Assembly: GCA_034522155.1 (NCBI GenBank)
Contig: JAXHLP010000006.1
Location: forward strand, 434,001 to 498,000
DNA: 64,000 nucleotides
Direction of reading: 5' to 3'
DNA from: Salinilacustrithrix sp034522155
GTDB taxonomy: Bacteria > Actinomycetota > Acidimicrobiia > Acidimicrobiales > Salinilacustritrichaceae
Made by a program: the position numbers and the translations under genes. A model generated the notes under the pieces. It did not search any database. It saw only the letters and a program-made list of their open reading frames with translations, and was not told the DNA's origin. Positions 51,705 to 59,932 of the stretch are shown in pieces; positions within the stretch are counted from its first letter, which is position 1; each line of letters opens with the position of its first letter.

Positions 51705-52300
51705 CCGGCGTTCCCACCCGGCTTGAACTTGAGGACCCGGAAGCGCTGGCGGGCCACGATCTCGCCCTGTTCGTCGCGGTAGGTCGAGACCCAGGTGACG
51801 AAGTGGCCGGGCCCGAGGCGAGTCTGCTTCTCCTCGGAGATGGACTCCATGGTGTTGGACGACGACACGACCTCGCCGAGGCGCAGGTACCGCTCGATCT
51901 CGAACTCGGAGTTCGACGCCAACGTGCCCGTGAAGCCCGCCTCGTCGAACACGGTGAGCGGGCTCGCCTCCGTGATGGGGGTGGGCGAACCACCACGCTC
52001 GCCGATGCCTTCGATCATGGGCGTCGGCATCGTCCAGGTCTGCACCATCAGCGGCGGCGCCACGATCGCCCCGAAGCGGGACGACGCCGCCGCCTCCTGG
52101 TCGAGGTACGCGGGGTTGTGGTCGTCGAACGCGGCGGCCCAGTGCCGGATCATCGGCAGGTTCACCGGGTCCGGGGCGGCGGCTCCTGGACCCATCGGCT
52201 GGCCGATGAGGGCGGCGAGCTGCTCCTGGAACGTGGGACTTCCCTCGGCCAAACCACCCTCCCGTGCTCGCACCGGGTCGAAGCCCGGTGGAAATGACAT
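51701..52300 (-). CDS. MaoC N-domain (FAS1-like dehydratase) protein (ChsH2 N-terminal half-like)
   Basis: A 199-residue hot-dog protein. IRHWAAAFDDHNPAYLDQEA and SSRFGAIVAPPLMVQTW are the MaoC-N/FAS1 dehydratase signature, and EIERYLRLGEVVSSSNTMES, RLGPGHFVTWVSTYRD complete the fold. Joined end to end with the DUF35 protein it would match ChsH2 (~310 residues) in domain order. It is the first gene of the four-gene operon. A -10-like TACACT (52310-52305) is near the ATG. Divergent TetR gene begins 22 bp away and may control it. Confidence 0.8.
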   Translation of the reverse strand: MSFPPGFDPVRAREGGLAEGSPTFQEQLAALIGQPMGPGAAAPDPVNLPMIRHWAAAFDDHNPAYLDQEAAASSRFGAIVAPPLMVQTWTMPTPMIEGIGERGGSPTPITEASPLTVFDEAGFTGTLASNSEFEIERYLRLGEVVSSSNTMESISEEKQTRLGPGHFVTWVSTYRDEQGEIVARQRFRVLKFKPGGNAG

Positions 52301-52321
52301 GCAGAGTGTAGGTTATCCCCT

Positions 52322-52945
52322 GTGCCGGCAGGGCCGAAGCAGATCGGGCAGGGCGTGGCCACCCGTGCTGCGCTCGTCGACGCCGGACGGCGGTTGTTCG
52401 TGACGCAGGGCTACTTCGCGACGGGGACCGAGGAGCTCGTGGCCGCCGCCGACGTCACCCGAGGAGCGCTCTACCACCACTTCGCGGACAAGCAGGACCT
52501 GTTCCGTGCGGTGTTCCACGCCATCGGCGCCGATGTGCTCGCCGGGCGGCTGGGTCCGCTCCGCGAGCCCGTGGATCCCACACTGGTCGCCTGGGACCAA
52601 CTCCGGCAGGGCCTTCGCCGCTTCCTCCAGACGGTGGCGGTCGAGACCGAAGTCCAGCGGGTGATCCTGATCGAGGGACCCGCCGTGTTGGGATGGCACG
52701 AGTGGAGCGAGCTCGAGAAGCGCTACAGCCTCGGACGGATCGAGCGCACCATCGAGGACAGCATCCGGGAGGGGCTCATCGAACCACAGCCGGCAAGCGC
52801 CCTGGGCCAGCTCCTGCTCGGCCTGGTGAACTCGGGTGCCCTGGTCGTCGCCAACGCCGCCGACCGCGCGCAGGCGGAGGCCGAGGTCGTCGAGGCCGTC
52901 GACGCGCTCCTGCGCGGGCTGCGCCGGCCGGGTCGGGCTCGGTGA
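52322..52945 (+). CDS. TetR-family regulator, divergent from the MaoC-DUF35-thiolase operon
   Basis: A 207-residue TetR repressor. The DNA-binding domain is ALVDAGRRLFVTQGYFATGT followed by TRGALYHHFADKQDLFRAVF (residues ~15-65); the remainder is a generic helical effector domain with EGPAVLGWHEW, a mark of the TetR_C_33-like group. -10 TAGGTT (52309-52314) is 7 nt from the GTG, a leaderless start. The 21-bp gap to the operon start carries no copy of the CTGAC-N5-GTCAG palindrome, so this regulator probably uses a different site. Its stop overlaps the next GTG by 4 bp. Confidence 0.88.
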   Translation: MPAGPKQIGQGVATRAALVDAGRRLFVTQGYFATGTEELVAAADVTRGALYHHFADKQDLFRAVFHAIGADVLAGRLGPLREPVDPTLVAWDQLRQGLRRFLQTVAVETEVQRVILIEGPAVLGWHEWSELEKRYSLGRIERTIEDSIREGLIEPQPASALGQLLLGLVNSGALVVANAADRAQAEAEVVEAVDALLRGLRRPGRAR

Positions 52946-53472
52946 GGCCTGATTCCCGGGCGTTCTGTTCAGTGCTCCAGTTCGAGGTGCGCGACCTCGA
53001 CCGGGCCGTGGCGCTCTATCGGGATGGCTTCGGGCTCGAGCTCCACGTGTCAGATCATGAGGGAGGGGACCATGGCGCCGACGACCGCTGGATCAGCGGT
53101 CGGCACGCGGCCATCACCTGGCAGGCGGTCACGAGCGGTGCGCGTGCGCTGTCGGCGCCCGCTGGGGTGTTCGTCCTGGTGCGAGCAGGCAGGACGACCG
53201 TGGGGTGCGGAGGGGTGCAACGCTTCGACGCGGACACGGGCGAGATCAAGCGGATGTGGATCGATCCCGAGTGGCGGGGCCAGGGCTTGTCGAAGCGGCT
53301 GCTGGCCGATCTCGAGGACCGCGCCCGCCAGCTCGGCCATCGACGGGTCGTCCTCGACACCAACGCGGAGCTGACCGAGGCGCTGCACCTGTACGCGTCG
53401 GCGGGCTACGCCGCGACGGAGCCGTACAACGACAACGCGTACGCCCAGCGGTGGTTCACCAAGGACCTCTGA
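52942..53472 (+). CDS. VOC-GNAT chimeric protein
   Basis: A 176-residue protein made of two partial domains. Residues ~10-55 (CSVLQFEVRDLDRAVALYRD, GFGLELHVSDHEGGDH, GRHAAITWQ) are the first half of a VOC/glyoxalase fold. Residues ~70-176 are a GNAT acetyltransferase with acetyl-CoA motif A as RMWIDPEWRGQGLSKRLLAD and VLDTNAELTEALHLYASAGY. The GNAT lacks its N-terminal strands and the VOC lacks its second half, so an in-frame fusion by deletion is likely. It overlaps the TetR stop by 4 bp (GTGA). Whether it still acts is unknown. Confidence 0.65.
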   Translation: MRPDSRAFCSVLQFEVRDLDRAVALYRDGFGLELHVSDHEGGDHGADDRWISGRHAAITWQAVTSGARALSAPAGVFVLVRAGRTTVGCGGVQRFDADTGEIKRMWIDPEWRGQGLSKRLLADLEDRARQLGHRRVVLDTNAELTEALHLYASAGYAATEPYNDNAYAQRWFTKDL

Positions 53473-53475
53473 CGG

Positions 53476-54264
53476 TCAGGTGGCAGTGAACAGGAGGAGG
53501 TCGATCCGGTAGGGGAGGACGAACTCGCCGCCGTGGCGATCGATGGCTGCGCCCACCTCCCCGAGCAGCTCGGATCGCAGGTCGGGTTCGAGCAGGAGGT
53601 GGTTGGAGTGGGTGGCGATGTTGCCCACCCAGCCGGCCGCGTCGTACCGCTGCTCCCAGAACAGCTCGACGTGCTCCACCTCGCGGTAGCCCTCGGGCGG
53701 CTGACCGGCATCGACGGTCTCGAGCACTCGCTCGCTCCCCTTGGGCTTCACGTCCCGACCCCGCAGCGAGCTGTCCATGTTCGGCGCGAGGCGGTCGTAG
53801 ATCTCGTCCATCTCCCGGCGGAGCGGGGTGTCGACGAAGCTCGGCCGGTTCCAGCAGATCGCCAACGTGGCGCCGGGCGCCAGGAGCTCCCGCGACCGAC
53901 CCAGACCCTGCTCATGATCGATCCAGTGCCACGCTTGCGCGCAGGTGATGAGGGGCCAGTCGCTCCGCCCCGCGGCCTCGCACGTCTCGAAGTCGCTGAT
54001 CTCGATCGACCACGTCGCAGGCAGGTTCGACGCCAGGACGGTGGCCATGGCCGTGTTGGGCTCCACGGCGTGGCCCGGCAGGTCTCGCGCCGCGAACCCT
54101 GCGGCGAGCTTCCCCGTGCCCGAGCCCACGTCGAGCACCGCGTCGGGCGCCGCCCGGTCGAGGAGCAGATCGAACAGCTCGTCGGGATACGCGGGTCGGT
54201 ACCGGTCGTAGTCCTCCGCCACCGTCCCGAAGATCAGCCGCCGGGGTGGGTTGCTGGAGGTCAC
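53476..54264 (-). CDS. Class I SAM-dependent methyltransferase
   Basis: A 262-residue methyltransferase: motif I VLDVGSGTGKLAAGFAARD, acidic loop HAVEPNTAMATVLASNLP, motif-IV-like ITCAQAWHWIDHEQG and GATLAICWNRPSF. This set resembles the UbiE/Coq5-like and trans-aconitate methyltransferase-like groups common in actinobacteria. The acceptor is unknown. GTG at 54264 (or 54270) was chosen because FGTVAEDYDRYRPAYP follows at the normal distance. It is divergent from the acyl-CoA synthetase at 54347; the operator at 54308-54322 lies closer to that gene. Confidence 0.85.
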   Translation of the reverse strand: MTSSNPPRRLIFGTVAEDYDRYRPAYPDELFDLLLDRAAPDAVLDVGSGTGKLAAGFAARDLPGHAVEPNTAMATVLASNLPATWSIEISDFETCEAAGRSDWPLITCAQAWHWIDHEQGLGRSRELLAPGATLAICWNRPSFVDTPLRREMDEIYDRLAPNMDSSLRGRDVKPKGSERVLETVDAGQPPEGYREVEHVELFWEQRYDAAGWVGNIATHSNHLLLEPDLRSELLGEVGAAIDRHGGEFVLPYRIDLLLFTAT

Positions 54265-54307
54265 GTCCACAGTCTGGCGCGCCGGGTCGGGCCGTGCGCC
54301 CACATGC

Positions 54308-54322
54308 CTGACACGGCGTCAG
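54308..54322. promoter_or_regulatory. CTGAC-N5-GTCAG operator of the acyl-CoA synthetase at 54.3 kb
   Basis: CTGAC-ACGGC-GTCAG, 5-bp arms, centre 54315, 32 bp upstream of the ATG at 54347 and just upstream of -10 TACGAT (54333-54338). The weaker arms suggest lower affinity than the 7-bp copies. Confidence 0.75.
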
Positions 54323-54346
54323 ATCGGGTGGCTACGATCGCCCGCC

Positions 54347-55975
54347 ATGTCTTCTGAGCCGACCGCCGCCTTCGCCGACCTGTGGGAGCTGGTGTACGAC
54401 GAGCTCGACTCCCGCGGCGAGACCGACCGCGACGCGCTGGTGATCTTCGGACGGGACGAGCGGGGGACCGGGCGCCGCACGTTCGCCGAGCTCGAGGAGA
54501 ACGCCAACCGCTTCGCCGCCCACCTCCGATCCCTCGGGGTCGGCCACGGCGACCGGGTCGCGCTCTACCTCGAGAACCGGCCGGAGTACCTCGAGGCGCT
54601 GCTCGGCTCGTACAAGGTCCGGGCGAGCCCCATCAACGTGAACTTCCGCTACGTCGAGTCCGAGCTCGCCCATCTGCTCGGCGACTGCGCCGCGAAGGTC
54701 GTCCTCCACGAGCAGCACTTCGCGAAGCCGCTCGCGACCGTGCGCGATCAACTCCCCGACGTTGAGCACACCATCGAGATGGACGGCGCGTTCGACGAGA
54801 TCCTCGCCGCTTCGGACCCGACCCGCGTCGACGTCGAGCGCAGCGGCGACGACCACTACATCCTCTACACCGGCGGCACCACCGGGCTCCCCAAGGGCGT
54901 GGTGTGGCGCCAGGAGGATGCGTTCTACAGCTGTCTCGGCGGCGGCGACCCCACGCGGATGATGGGCCAGGTCGAGCGCGTCGACGAGCTGCCCGAACGC
55001 ATCGTCGACGCCTACAACGGGATGCTCCTGGCCCCGTTCATGCACGCCGCCGGCTCCTGGGTCACGGTGATGATCAACCTCGCCGGAGGCAAGGCCATCC
55101 TGCCTCGCGGTCCGCTCGACGCCGAGCTGGTGTGGGACACCGTCGACGCCGAGCAGGCTCACATGATGACCGTGATCGGCGACGCCGTCGGGCGCCCAGT
55201 GCTCGAGGCATGGCTCGCCAACCCCGGCCGCTGGGATGCCGGGTCGTTGTTCGCGATGTCCAACGGCGGGGCCCCCATGTCGGCCGCGCTGAAGACCCGT
55301 ATCGCCGAGACGTTCCCGAGCCTGATCCTGACCGACGGCTTCGGGTCGTCCGAAGCGGGCACGCAGGGGACCTCACGGCTCAGCGCCGAGGCGGTCAAGG
55401 CCGCCAAGGGCGTCGCCCAGTTCGAGCCTGGCGACGACACCACCGCCGTGCTCGACGCCGACGATCGCCCACTCGAGCCCGGCTCGCCCGAGACCGGTCG
55501 GGTGGCCCGCACCGGCCGCCTGCCCCTCGGATACCTCAACGACGAGAAGAAGACGGCCGAGACCTTCGTCACCATCGACGGCACGCGCTGGCTGATCACC
55601 GGCGACCTCGCCCGGGTGGCGGCGGACGGCACGATCGAGCTGCTCGGTCGCGATTCGGCCACGATCAACACCGGCGGCGAGAAGGTGCACGGCGAGGAGG
55701 TCGAGAACGTCCTCAAGGCCCACCCGTCCGTGTACGACGTCGTCGTCGTCGGTGCTCCCGACGAACGGTGGGGCTCACGGGTCACCGCGGTCGTGCAGCC
55801 GGTGCCCGGGGAGGAGCCCACCCTCGACGAGCTGTCGGCGTACTGCCGCAGTGAGCTGGCCGGCTTCAAGGTCCCGAAGTCGCTCGTCTTGGTCGACGAG
55901 GTGGTGCGCTCGCCGGCCGGGAAGGCCGACCTGGGCTGGGCGAAGTCGATGGCGGCCGAGGGCGCCAGGACGTGA
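54347..55975 (+). CDS. Acyl-CoA synthetase (FadD19/FadD17-like)
   Basis: A 542-residue adenylate-forming acid-CoA ligase. The P-loop reads YILYTGGTTGLPKGVVWRQE, a form seen in steroid-side-chain FadD19/FadD17-type ligases; DGFGSSEAGTQG, WLITGDLARVAADGTIELLG and TINTGGEKVHGEEVENVL are the later core motifs, and the catalytic lysine is in SPAGKADLGWAK. The ATG is 8 nt from -10 TACGAT with the palindromic operator directly upstream, so it belongs to the regional regulon. It likely activates the acid that enters beta-oxidation-like breakdown. Confidence 0.92.
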   Translation: MSSEPTAAFADLWELVYDELDSRGETDRDALVIFGRDERGTGRRTFAELEENANRFAAHLRSLGVGHGDRVALYLENRPEYLEALLGSYKVRASPINVNFRYVESELAHLLGDCAAKVVLHEQHFAKPLATVRDQLPDVEHTIEMDGAFDEILAASDPTRVDVERSGDDHYILYTGGTTGLPKGVVWRQEDAFYSCLGGGDPTRMMGQVERVDELPERIVDAYNGMLLAPFMHAAGSWVTVMINLAGGKAILPRGPLDAELVWDTVDAEQAHMMTVIGDAVGRPVLEAWLANPGRWDAGSLFAMSNGGAPMSAALKTRIAETFPSLILTDGFGSSEAGTQGTSRLSAEAVKAAKGVAQFEPGDDTTAVLDADDRPLEPGSPETGRVARTGRLPLGYLNDEKKTAETFVTIDGTRWLITGDLARVAADGTIELLGRDSATINTGGEKVHGEEVENVLKAHPSVYDVVVVGAPDERWGSRVTAVVQPVPGEEPTLDELSAYCRSELAGFKVPKSLVLVDEVVRSPAGKADLGWAKSMAAEGART

Positions 55976-55990
55976 CGTCAGCGCCTGGCG

Positions 55991-56671
55991 TCAGCGGCTG
56001 AGGAAGTCGCGCAGACGCTCGACCCAACCGGACGTGTCGCCGGGGCGCCGGGTGACGTGGAGGTCGGCGGCGGGGAGGAGGTCCCGCAGCCGCTCGGCGG
56101 TCGAGACCGGATGGATCGGATCGAGGCGCCACGCCAGGATCAGCGTCGGCACGGTGATGTCGGCGATCGCTACCGGCTCGGGCAGATCGGATTCGGCCGC
56201 GCCGCGCAGCACGATGGCTCGACGGCGCGAACGGCCGATGGGCAGCCGGTCGCTCAGCACGCTCCCGACCCGGTAGAGGCCCGCCGACCGAGGGCGCGAC
56301 TCCCAGGCCGTGGGCGGGAGCGCGAGGACGAGGCGCTCGACCCGTTCAGGGGCCGAGACCGCGACCCAGAGCGCGGTGGCCGCGCCCATCGACGCCCCAC
56401 CGATGGAGAACTGGCCGAGCCGCTCGCGGTCGGCCAGTGCGAGCGCGTCGCGTGCCAGGGCGGGCCACCGGCATGCTCCCGAGGCCTCCGGCGTGGGGGC
56501 GACGCCGTGGCCTCGGGCATCCCACCGGATGAGGCGGACGTCGGGCAGGTCGACGTCCGCCCACTTGATCGGACCCGACGAGTCCTCTCCGGCGCGGCTG
56601 GACAGGAGTCCGTGGCCCCACAAGAAGGGGTAGCCGTCGCCCTGCATGCTGACTGGGAGCGTCCGTGCCAC
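55991..56671 (-). CDS. Alpha/beta-fold hydrolase
   Basis: A 226-residue hydrolase. LWGHGLLSS is the oxyanion region, the nucleophile elbow is IGGASMGAATALW (Ser in GASMG), Asp is in LAWRLDPIHPVSTAE and a possible catalytic His follows in ADLHVTRRPG. It is shorter than most. The substrate is unknown; ring-opened lactones or esters of the local pathway are possible but not shown. The GTG at 56671 is 7 nt after -10 TACATT, and the gene is divergent from the unknown gene at 56726 and convergent with the acyl-CoA synthetase. Confidence 0.82.
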   Translation of the reverse strand: MARTLPVSMQGDGYPFLWGHGLLSSRAGEDSSGPIKWADVDLPDVRLIRWDARGHGVAPTPEASGACRWPALARDALALADRERLGQFSIGGASMGAATALWVAVSAPERVERLVLALPPTAWESRPRSAGLYRVGSVLSDRLPIGRSRRRAIVLRGAAESDLPEPVAIADITVPTLILAWRLDPIHPVSTAERLRDLLPAADLHVTRRPGDTSGWVERLRDFLSR

Positions 56672-56725
56672 GGCGATGAATGTAGGGGCAGGGGAGCGTG
56701 AGTCCCGTCGGTATCGTCGGCGGCC

Positions 56726-57181
56726 ATGGAGTTGCACGAGCAGATGAGCGAGGCCCTCGAGCTACAGGTGATCGAGGCCAACGGCCAGGAAGCTGCCCAG
56801 GTCATCCAGAACGCGATCCTGGAGCACACGGCGGTCGCCGTGGGCGACGCGCTGCTCGATGCCGGTGCCATCGTGCTCCGTCGCATGGTGCTCGAGACCG
56901 AGGAGGCCCTGGTCGCGCCCGATCTTCTCAGCCGCTTGGCGCTCGACGGTGCCGTGCCCGAGGAACGCATCGAGCTGCTCACCGACACGATGACCATGGC
57001 GGCTGCGACGGCCGGGGGGATCCGGCCCTCGGTCGAGGCCCTCATCACCCGGGAGGGCGTGGAGAACGCCATGTTCGGGCTCTGGCTCGGGCTGCTGACG
57101 ACCGTCAAGGTCTCGGCCATGGTTCTCGACAGCACGGAGGCGGAGCTGGTCGAGGAACTGCTCCACGCCCTCGAGCCGTAG
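56726..57181 (+). CDS. Hypothetical protein (151 aa, helical)
   Basis: I do not recognise this protein. It is almost wholly helical, rich in Glu, Ala and Leu, with no signal peptide; mildly hydrophobic stretches occur at AVAVGDALLDAGAIVLRRMV and LWLGLLTTVKVSAMVLDS, the second perhaps amphipathic rather than transmembrane. -10 TATCGT (56712-56717) lies 8 nt before the ATG. It sits between the hydrolase and the regulon-controlled acyl-CoA synthetase, but no operator is at its own promoter. Confidence 0.7.
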   Translation: MELHEQMSEALELQVIEANGQEAAQVIQNAILEHTAVAVGDALLDAGAIVLRRMVLETEEALVAPDLLSRLALDGAVPEERIELLTDTMTMAAATAGGIRPSVEALITREGVENAMFGLWLGLLTTVKVSAMVLDSTEAELVEELLHALEP

Positions 57182-57201
57182 GACCGGCGCGGCGCGGCAC
57201 C

Positions 57202-57229
57202 TATGCTCGCATCTGACGCCCTGTCAGAT
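57202..57229 (+). promoter_or_regulatory. Promoter and CTGAC-N5-GTCAG operator of the 57.2-kb acyl-CoA synthetase
   Basis: -10 TATGCT at 57202-57207 is followed by ATCTGAC-GCCCT-GTCAGAT at 57211-57229 (7-bp arms). The operator therefore overlaps the start of transcription rather than the spacer. GAGGGGAG before the ATG at 57249 indicates an RNA with a short leader, unlike most promoters here. Confidence 0.82.
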
Positions 57230-57248
57230 CGCCGTGAGGGGAGATTCG

Positions 57249-58796
57249 ATGATCGAGGGACGCAACCTGTGGGAGCTCGTCGAGGCACGAGCCGAGGCGA
57301 CGCCCGACGCCGTGATGCTCATCGACCAGGAGGGGACCGAGGTCACCTTCGCCGAGTACAAGAGCTTGGCCGAGCGCGCCGCTGCCGGTCTCCACCAGCA
57401 AGGCGTGCGCGAGGGCGATGTCGTGTCCTGGCAGCTGCCGACCTGGGTCGAGACGGTCGTCCTGCTCAGCGCACTGGCTCGCATCGGTGCCCGCCAGAAC
57501 CCGATCCTGCCCATCTACCGCGAGCGTGAAGTCGCGTTCCTCGCCTCCCAGGTCCAACCCCAGCTGTTGGTCGTCCCCGGTGTCTGGCGCGACTACGACT
57601 TCGAAGAGATGGCCCGCACGATCGCCGAGAAGAACCCCGGGATGAGCGTGCTCGTGGCCGACCGGTCGTTGCCCCAGGGCGACCCGTCGACGTTGCCGCC
57701 CGCCCCCGTCGGGCCCGACGACCCCGATGCCGCCCCGGTCAGCTTCTACTACTACACCTCGGGTACCACGTCGGACCCCAAGGGCGCCCAGCACACCGAC
57801 ATGACCATCGACGCGGCGGCCCGGGGCATGTGCAAGCAGCTCGAGGTCACCGAGGCCGACCGCATCGGCTGTGTGTTCCCGTTCACCCACATCGCCGGCT
57901 CGGTCTACGTCATCAGCGCGCTGCGCTACGGCTGCACGATGATCGTGGTCGAGAGCTTCGATGCCCAGACCACGCCGCCGTTGCTCGCCGAGCACGGGGT
58001 GACCCTGGCCGGTGCGGGCACGCCGTTCCACATGGCCTATCTCGCCTACCAGCGCGACCACCCCGACGAGGCGCCGCTGTTCCCGAACGCCCGGGCCTAC
58101 ATCGGTGGCGGTGCGCCCAAGCCCCCACAGCTCCACTACGACGTCAAGGACGAGATGGGCGGCGTGGGCATCGTCTCGGGCTACGGCATGACCGAGGCCC
58201 CGATCGTGACGATGGCCTCGGTGCGCGAGCCCGACGAGGAGCTCGCCAACACCGAGGGCGCGCCGGTCGAGGGTGTCGACATGCGCATGGTGCGCCTCGA
58301 CGGCTCCGTCGCCCCCGCAGGTGAGGAAGGCGAGATCCGGGTCAAGGCGCCGATGGTCATGCGTGGGTACACCGACGACGCCCTCAATACCGAGGCCTTC
58401 GACGACGACGGCTACTTCAAGACCGGCGACCTCGGTCGGTTCACCGCGGCCGGCAACCTGGTGATCACCGGCCGGGTGAAGGACATCATCATCCGCAACA
58501 TGGAGAACATCTCGGCCAAGGAGGTCGAGGACCTGCTGTTCACACATCCGGCCGTGGCCGACGCCGCGGTCATCGGTCTCCCCGACGACCGCACGGGCGA
58601 GCGCGTGTGTGCGATCGTCGTGCCCGCGGACCCGTCCTCGCCGCCGTCGCTCGACGACCTGCTCGGCTACACGGTCGAGCAGGGGTTGGCCAAGCACAAG
58701 ACGCCCGAGCAGCTCGAGCTCGTCGACGCCCTGCCCCGCAATCCCACGGGCAAGGTGCTGAAGTTCGAGCTGCGCGAGCGCTACGGCGAGGGCTGA
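57249..58796 (+). CDS. Acyl-CoA synthetase (class I adenylate-forming)
   Basis: A 515-residue ligase. The P-loop is SFYYYTSGTTSDPKGAQHTD (a variant with Asp-Pro-Lys-Gly), SGYGMTEAPIVTMAS is motif A5, FKTGDLGRFTAAGNLVITGR and KDIIIRNMENISAKEVEDLL are motifs A7-A8, and the catalytic Lys is in RNPTGKVLKFEL. It resembles cyclohexanecarboxylate- or medium-chain ligases more than FadD19. The ATG at 57249 has a strong GAGGGGAG; a GTG at 57234 is possible. The regulon operator overlaps its transcription start. Confidence 0.92.
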   Translation: MIEGRNLWELVEARAEATPDAVMLIDQEGTEVTFAEYKSLAERAAAGLHQQGVREGDVVSWQLPTWVETVVLLSALARIGARQNPILPIYREREVAFLASQVQPQLLVVPGVWRDYDFEEMARTIAEKNPGMSVLVADRSLPQGDPSTLPPAPVGPDDPDAAPVSFYYYTSGTTSDPKGAQHTDMTIDAAARGMCKQLEVTEADRIGCVFPFTHIAGSVYVISALRYGCTMIVVESFDAQTTPPLLAEHGVTLAGAGTPFHMAYLAYQRDHPDEAPLFPNARAYIGGGAPKPPQLHYDVKDEMGGVGIVSGYGMTEAPIVTMASVREPDEELANTEGAPVEGVDMRMVRLDGSVAPAGEEGEIRVKAPMVMRGYTDDALNTEAFDDDGYFKTGDLGRFTAAGNLVITGRVKDIIIRNMENISAKEVEDLLFTHPAVADAAVIGLPDDRTGERVCAIVVPADPSSPPSLDDLLGYTVEQGLAKHKTPEQLELVDALPRNPTGKVLKFELRERYGEG

Positions 58797-58821
58797 TCGC
58801 CCGACCCGGACATCGCGGATT

Positions 58822-58835
58822 GCGGCGTACGCCGC
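58822..58835. terminator. Palindrome after the acyl-CoA synthetase gene
   Basis: GCGGCGTACGCCGC is a perfect 14-bp palindrome 25 bp after the stop. It can form a short hairpin and may mark transcript end, but has no U-run and could be another kind of site. Confidence 0.3.
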
Positions 58836-58931
58836 GCGCACGGCCCGCGGCGTCGACGAGTCGACTCCCAGCACCACGGGCATCCCGGGTGAGCGACCAT
58901 CGAGCCTGACTGGCCGGTAGCTTCGCGCATC

Positions 58932-59927
58932 ATGTCCGGAGTGCCTCGCCGATTCTGGCTCCTGTGCCTCGGGGTGTTCCTCGTCGGCATCGGCGTCCGA
59001 TTCGTGGTCGGCGCGGTCGAGTCCGACGGCGACGAGCCTCAGGAGGCCCGCGCCGCGATCGAGCTCTTGTCCGCCCGAGGGCCCGTCGACCGTGCGGTCG
59101 ACAGCTACGAGGGGCTCGGCATCTGGGTCGACGCGTTCGACTTCGAGCCGGCGTACCAGGGTGACGGCGGTGGCGAGCCGCCGCTGTCACCGTCGGTCGT
59201 GGACGAGTTCGCCGACCTGGGCGTGCGCACCATCTATCTCCAGGCCGCCCGACGCGATGATCGCGCCGATGCTCGCCTGCTCGACGAGGGGCTCCTCGCC
59301 GAGTTCCTCGTGCGGGCCCACGCTCGGGGCATGGAGGTCGTGGGCTGGTACCTGCCCCTCTTCGACGACATCGACGCCGACCTCGACCGGTTGCTGGCCA
59401 TCGCCGAGTTCGAGGCGTCCGGCCACCGCTTCGACGGGGTGGCGGTCGACATCGAGTACATCCAGGCGGTGAGCGACGCCGAGGAGCGCTCGACCCGACT
59501 CGTGCTCCTGTCCCAGCGCCTCGACGATGCGCTCCCCGACGCCACGTTGGGGGCGATCGTTCCCCCGGCGGTACAGCTCGAGGTCATCAACCAGTCCTAC
59601 TGGCCCCGGTTTCCGTGGCGGGATCTGGTGCCGTACTACGACGTGTGGCTGCCCATGGCGTACTGGACGACGCGGACGGTGGAGTCGGGGTACCGAGACG
59701 CGTATCGCTACGCCGACGAGTCGACCCGGCGGATGCGCAACAACCTCGGTCAGGACGACGCCACCGTGCACATCATCGGTGGGATCGGCAACGAGACGAC
59801 GACCGAGGATCTCGACGGGCTCCGGCGGGCGATCGAGGACACCGGGTCGATCGGTGGATCGATCTACGACTGGGTCAGCCTCCCGCCCGAGCGTCGCGCC
59901 GAGCTGCCGGTCTCGGTGCCCGAGTAG
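58932..59927 (+). CDS. Secreted/anchored TIM-barrel glycosidase-like protein
   Basis: A 331-residue protein with an N-terminal signal anchor (FWLLCLGVFLVGIGVRFVV, residues ~8-26) and an exported domain. Residues ~60-320 look like a glycoside-hydrolase TIM barrel: GLGIWVDAFDFEPAY, DLGVRTIYLQAARRDD, GMEVVGWYLPLFDDID, and the GH18-like catalytic-type strand FDGVAVDIEYIQ, then YDVWLPMAYWTTRTVE. The acidic residues of VDIEY could be catalytic. The family and substrate are not certain. -10 TAGCTT (58918-58923) lies 8 nt before the ATG. It converges with the exonuclease-like gene. Confidence 0.72.
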   Translation: MSGVPRRFWLLCLGVFLVGIGVRFVVGAVESDGDEPQEARAAIELLSARGPVDRAVDSYEGLGIWVDAFDFEPAYQGDGGGEPPLSPSVVDEFADLGVRTIYLQAARRDDRADARLLDEGLLAEFLVRAHARGMEVVGWYLPLFDDIDADLDRLLAIAEFEASGHRFDGVAVDIEYIQAVSDAEERSTRLVLLSQRLDDALPDATLGAIVPPAVQLEVINQSYWPRFPWRDLVPYYDVWLPMAYWTTRTVESGYRDAYRYADESTRRMRNNLGQDDATVHIIGGIGNETTTEDLDGLRRAIEDTGSIGGSIYDWVSLPPERRAELPVSVPE

Positions 59928-59932
59928 CGGCG

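Noticed and set aside
53046..53058. GTGTCAGATCATG resembling half of the regulon operator
   Set aside because: Only one arm is present and it is inside the VOC-GNAT reading frame.
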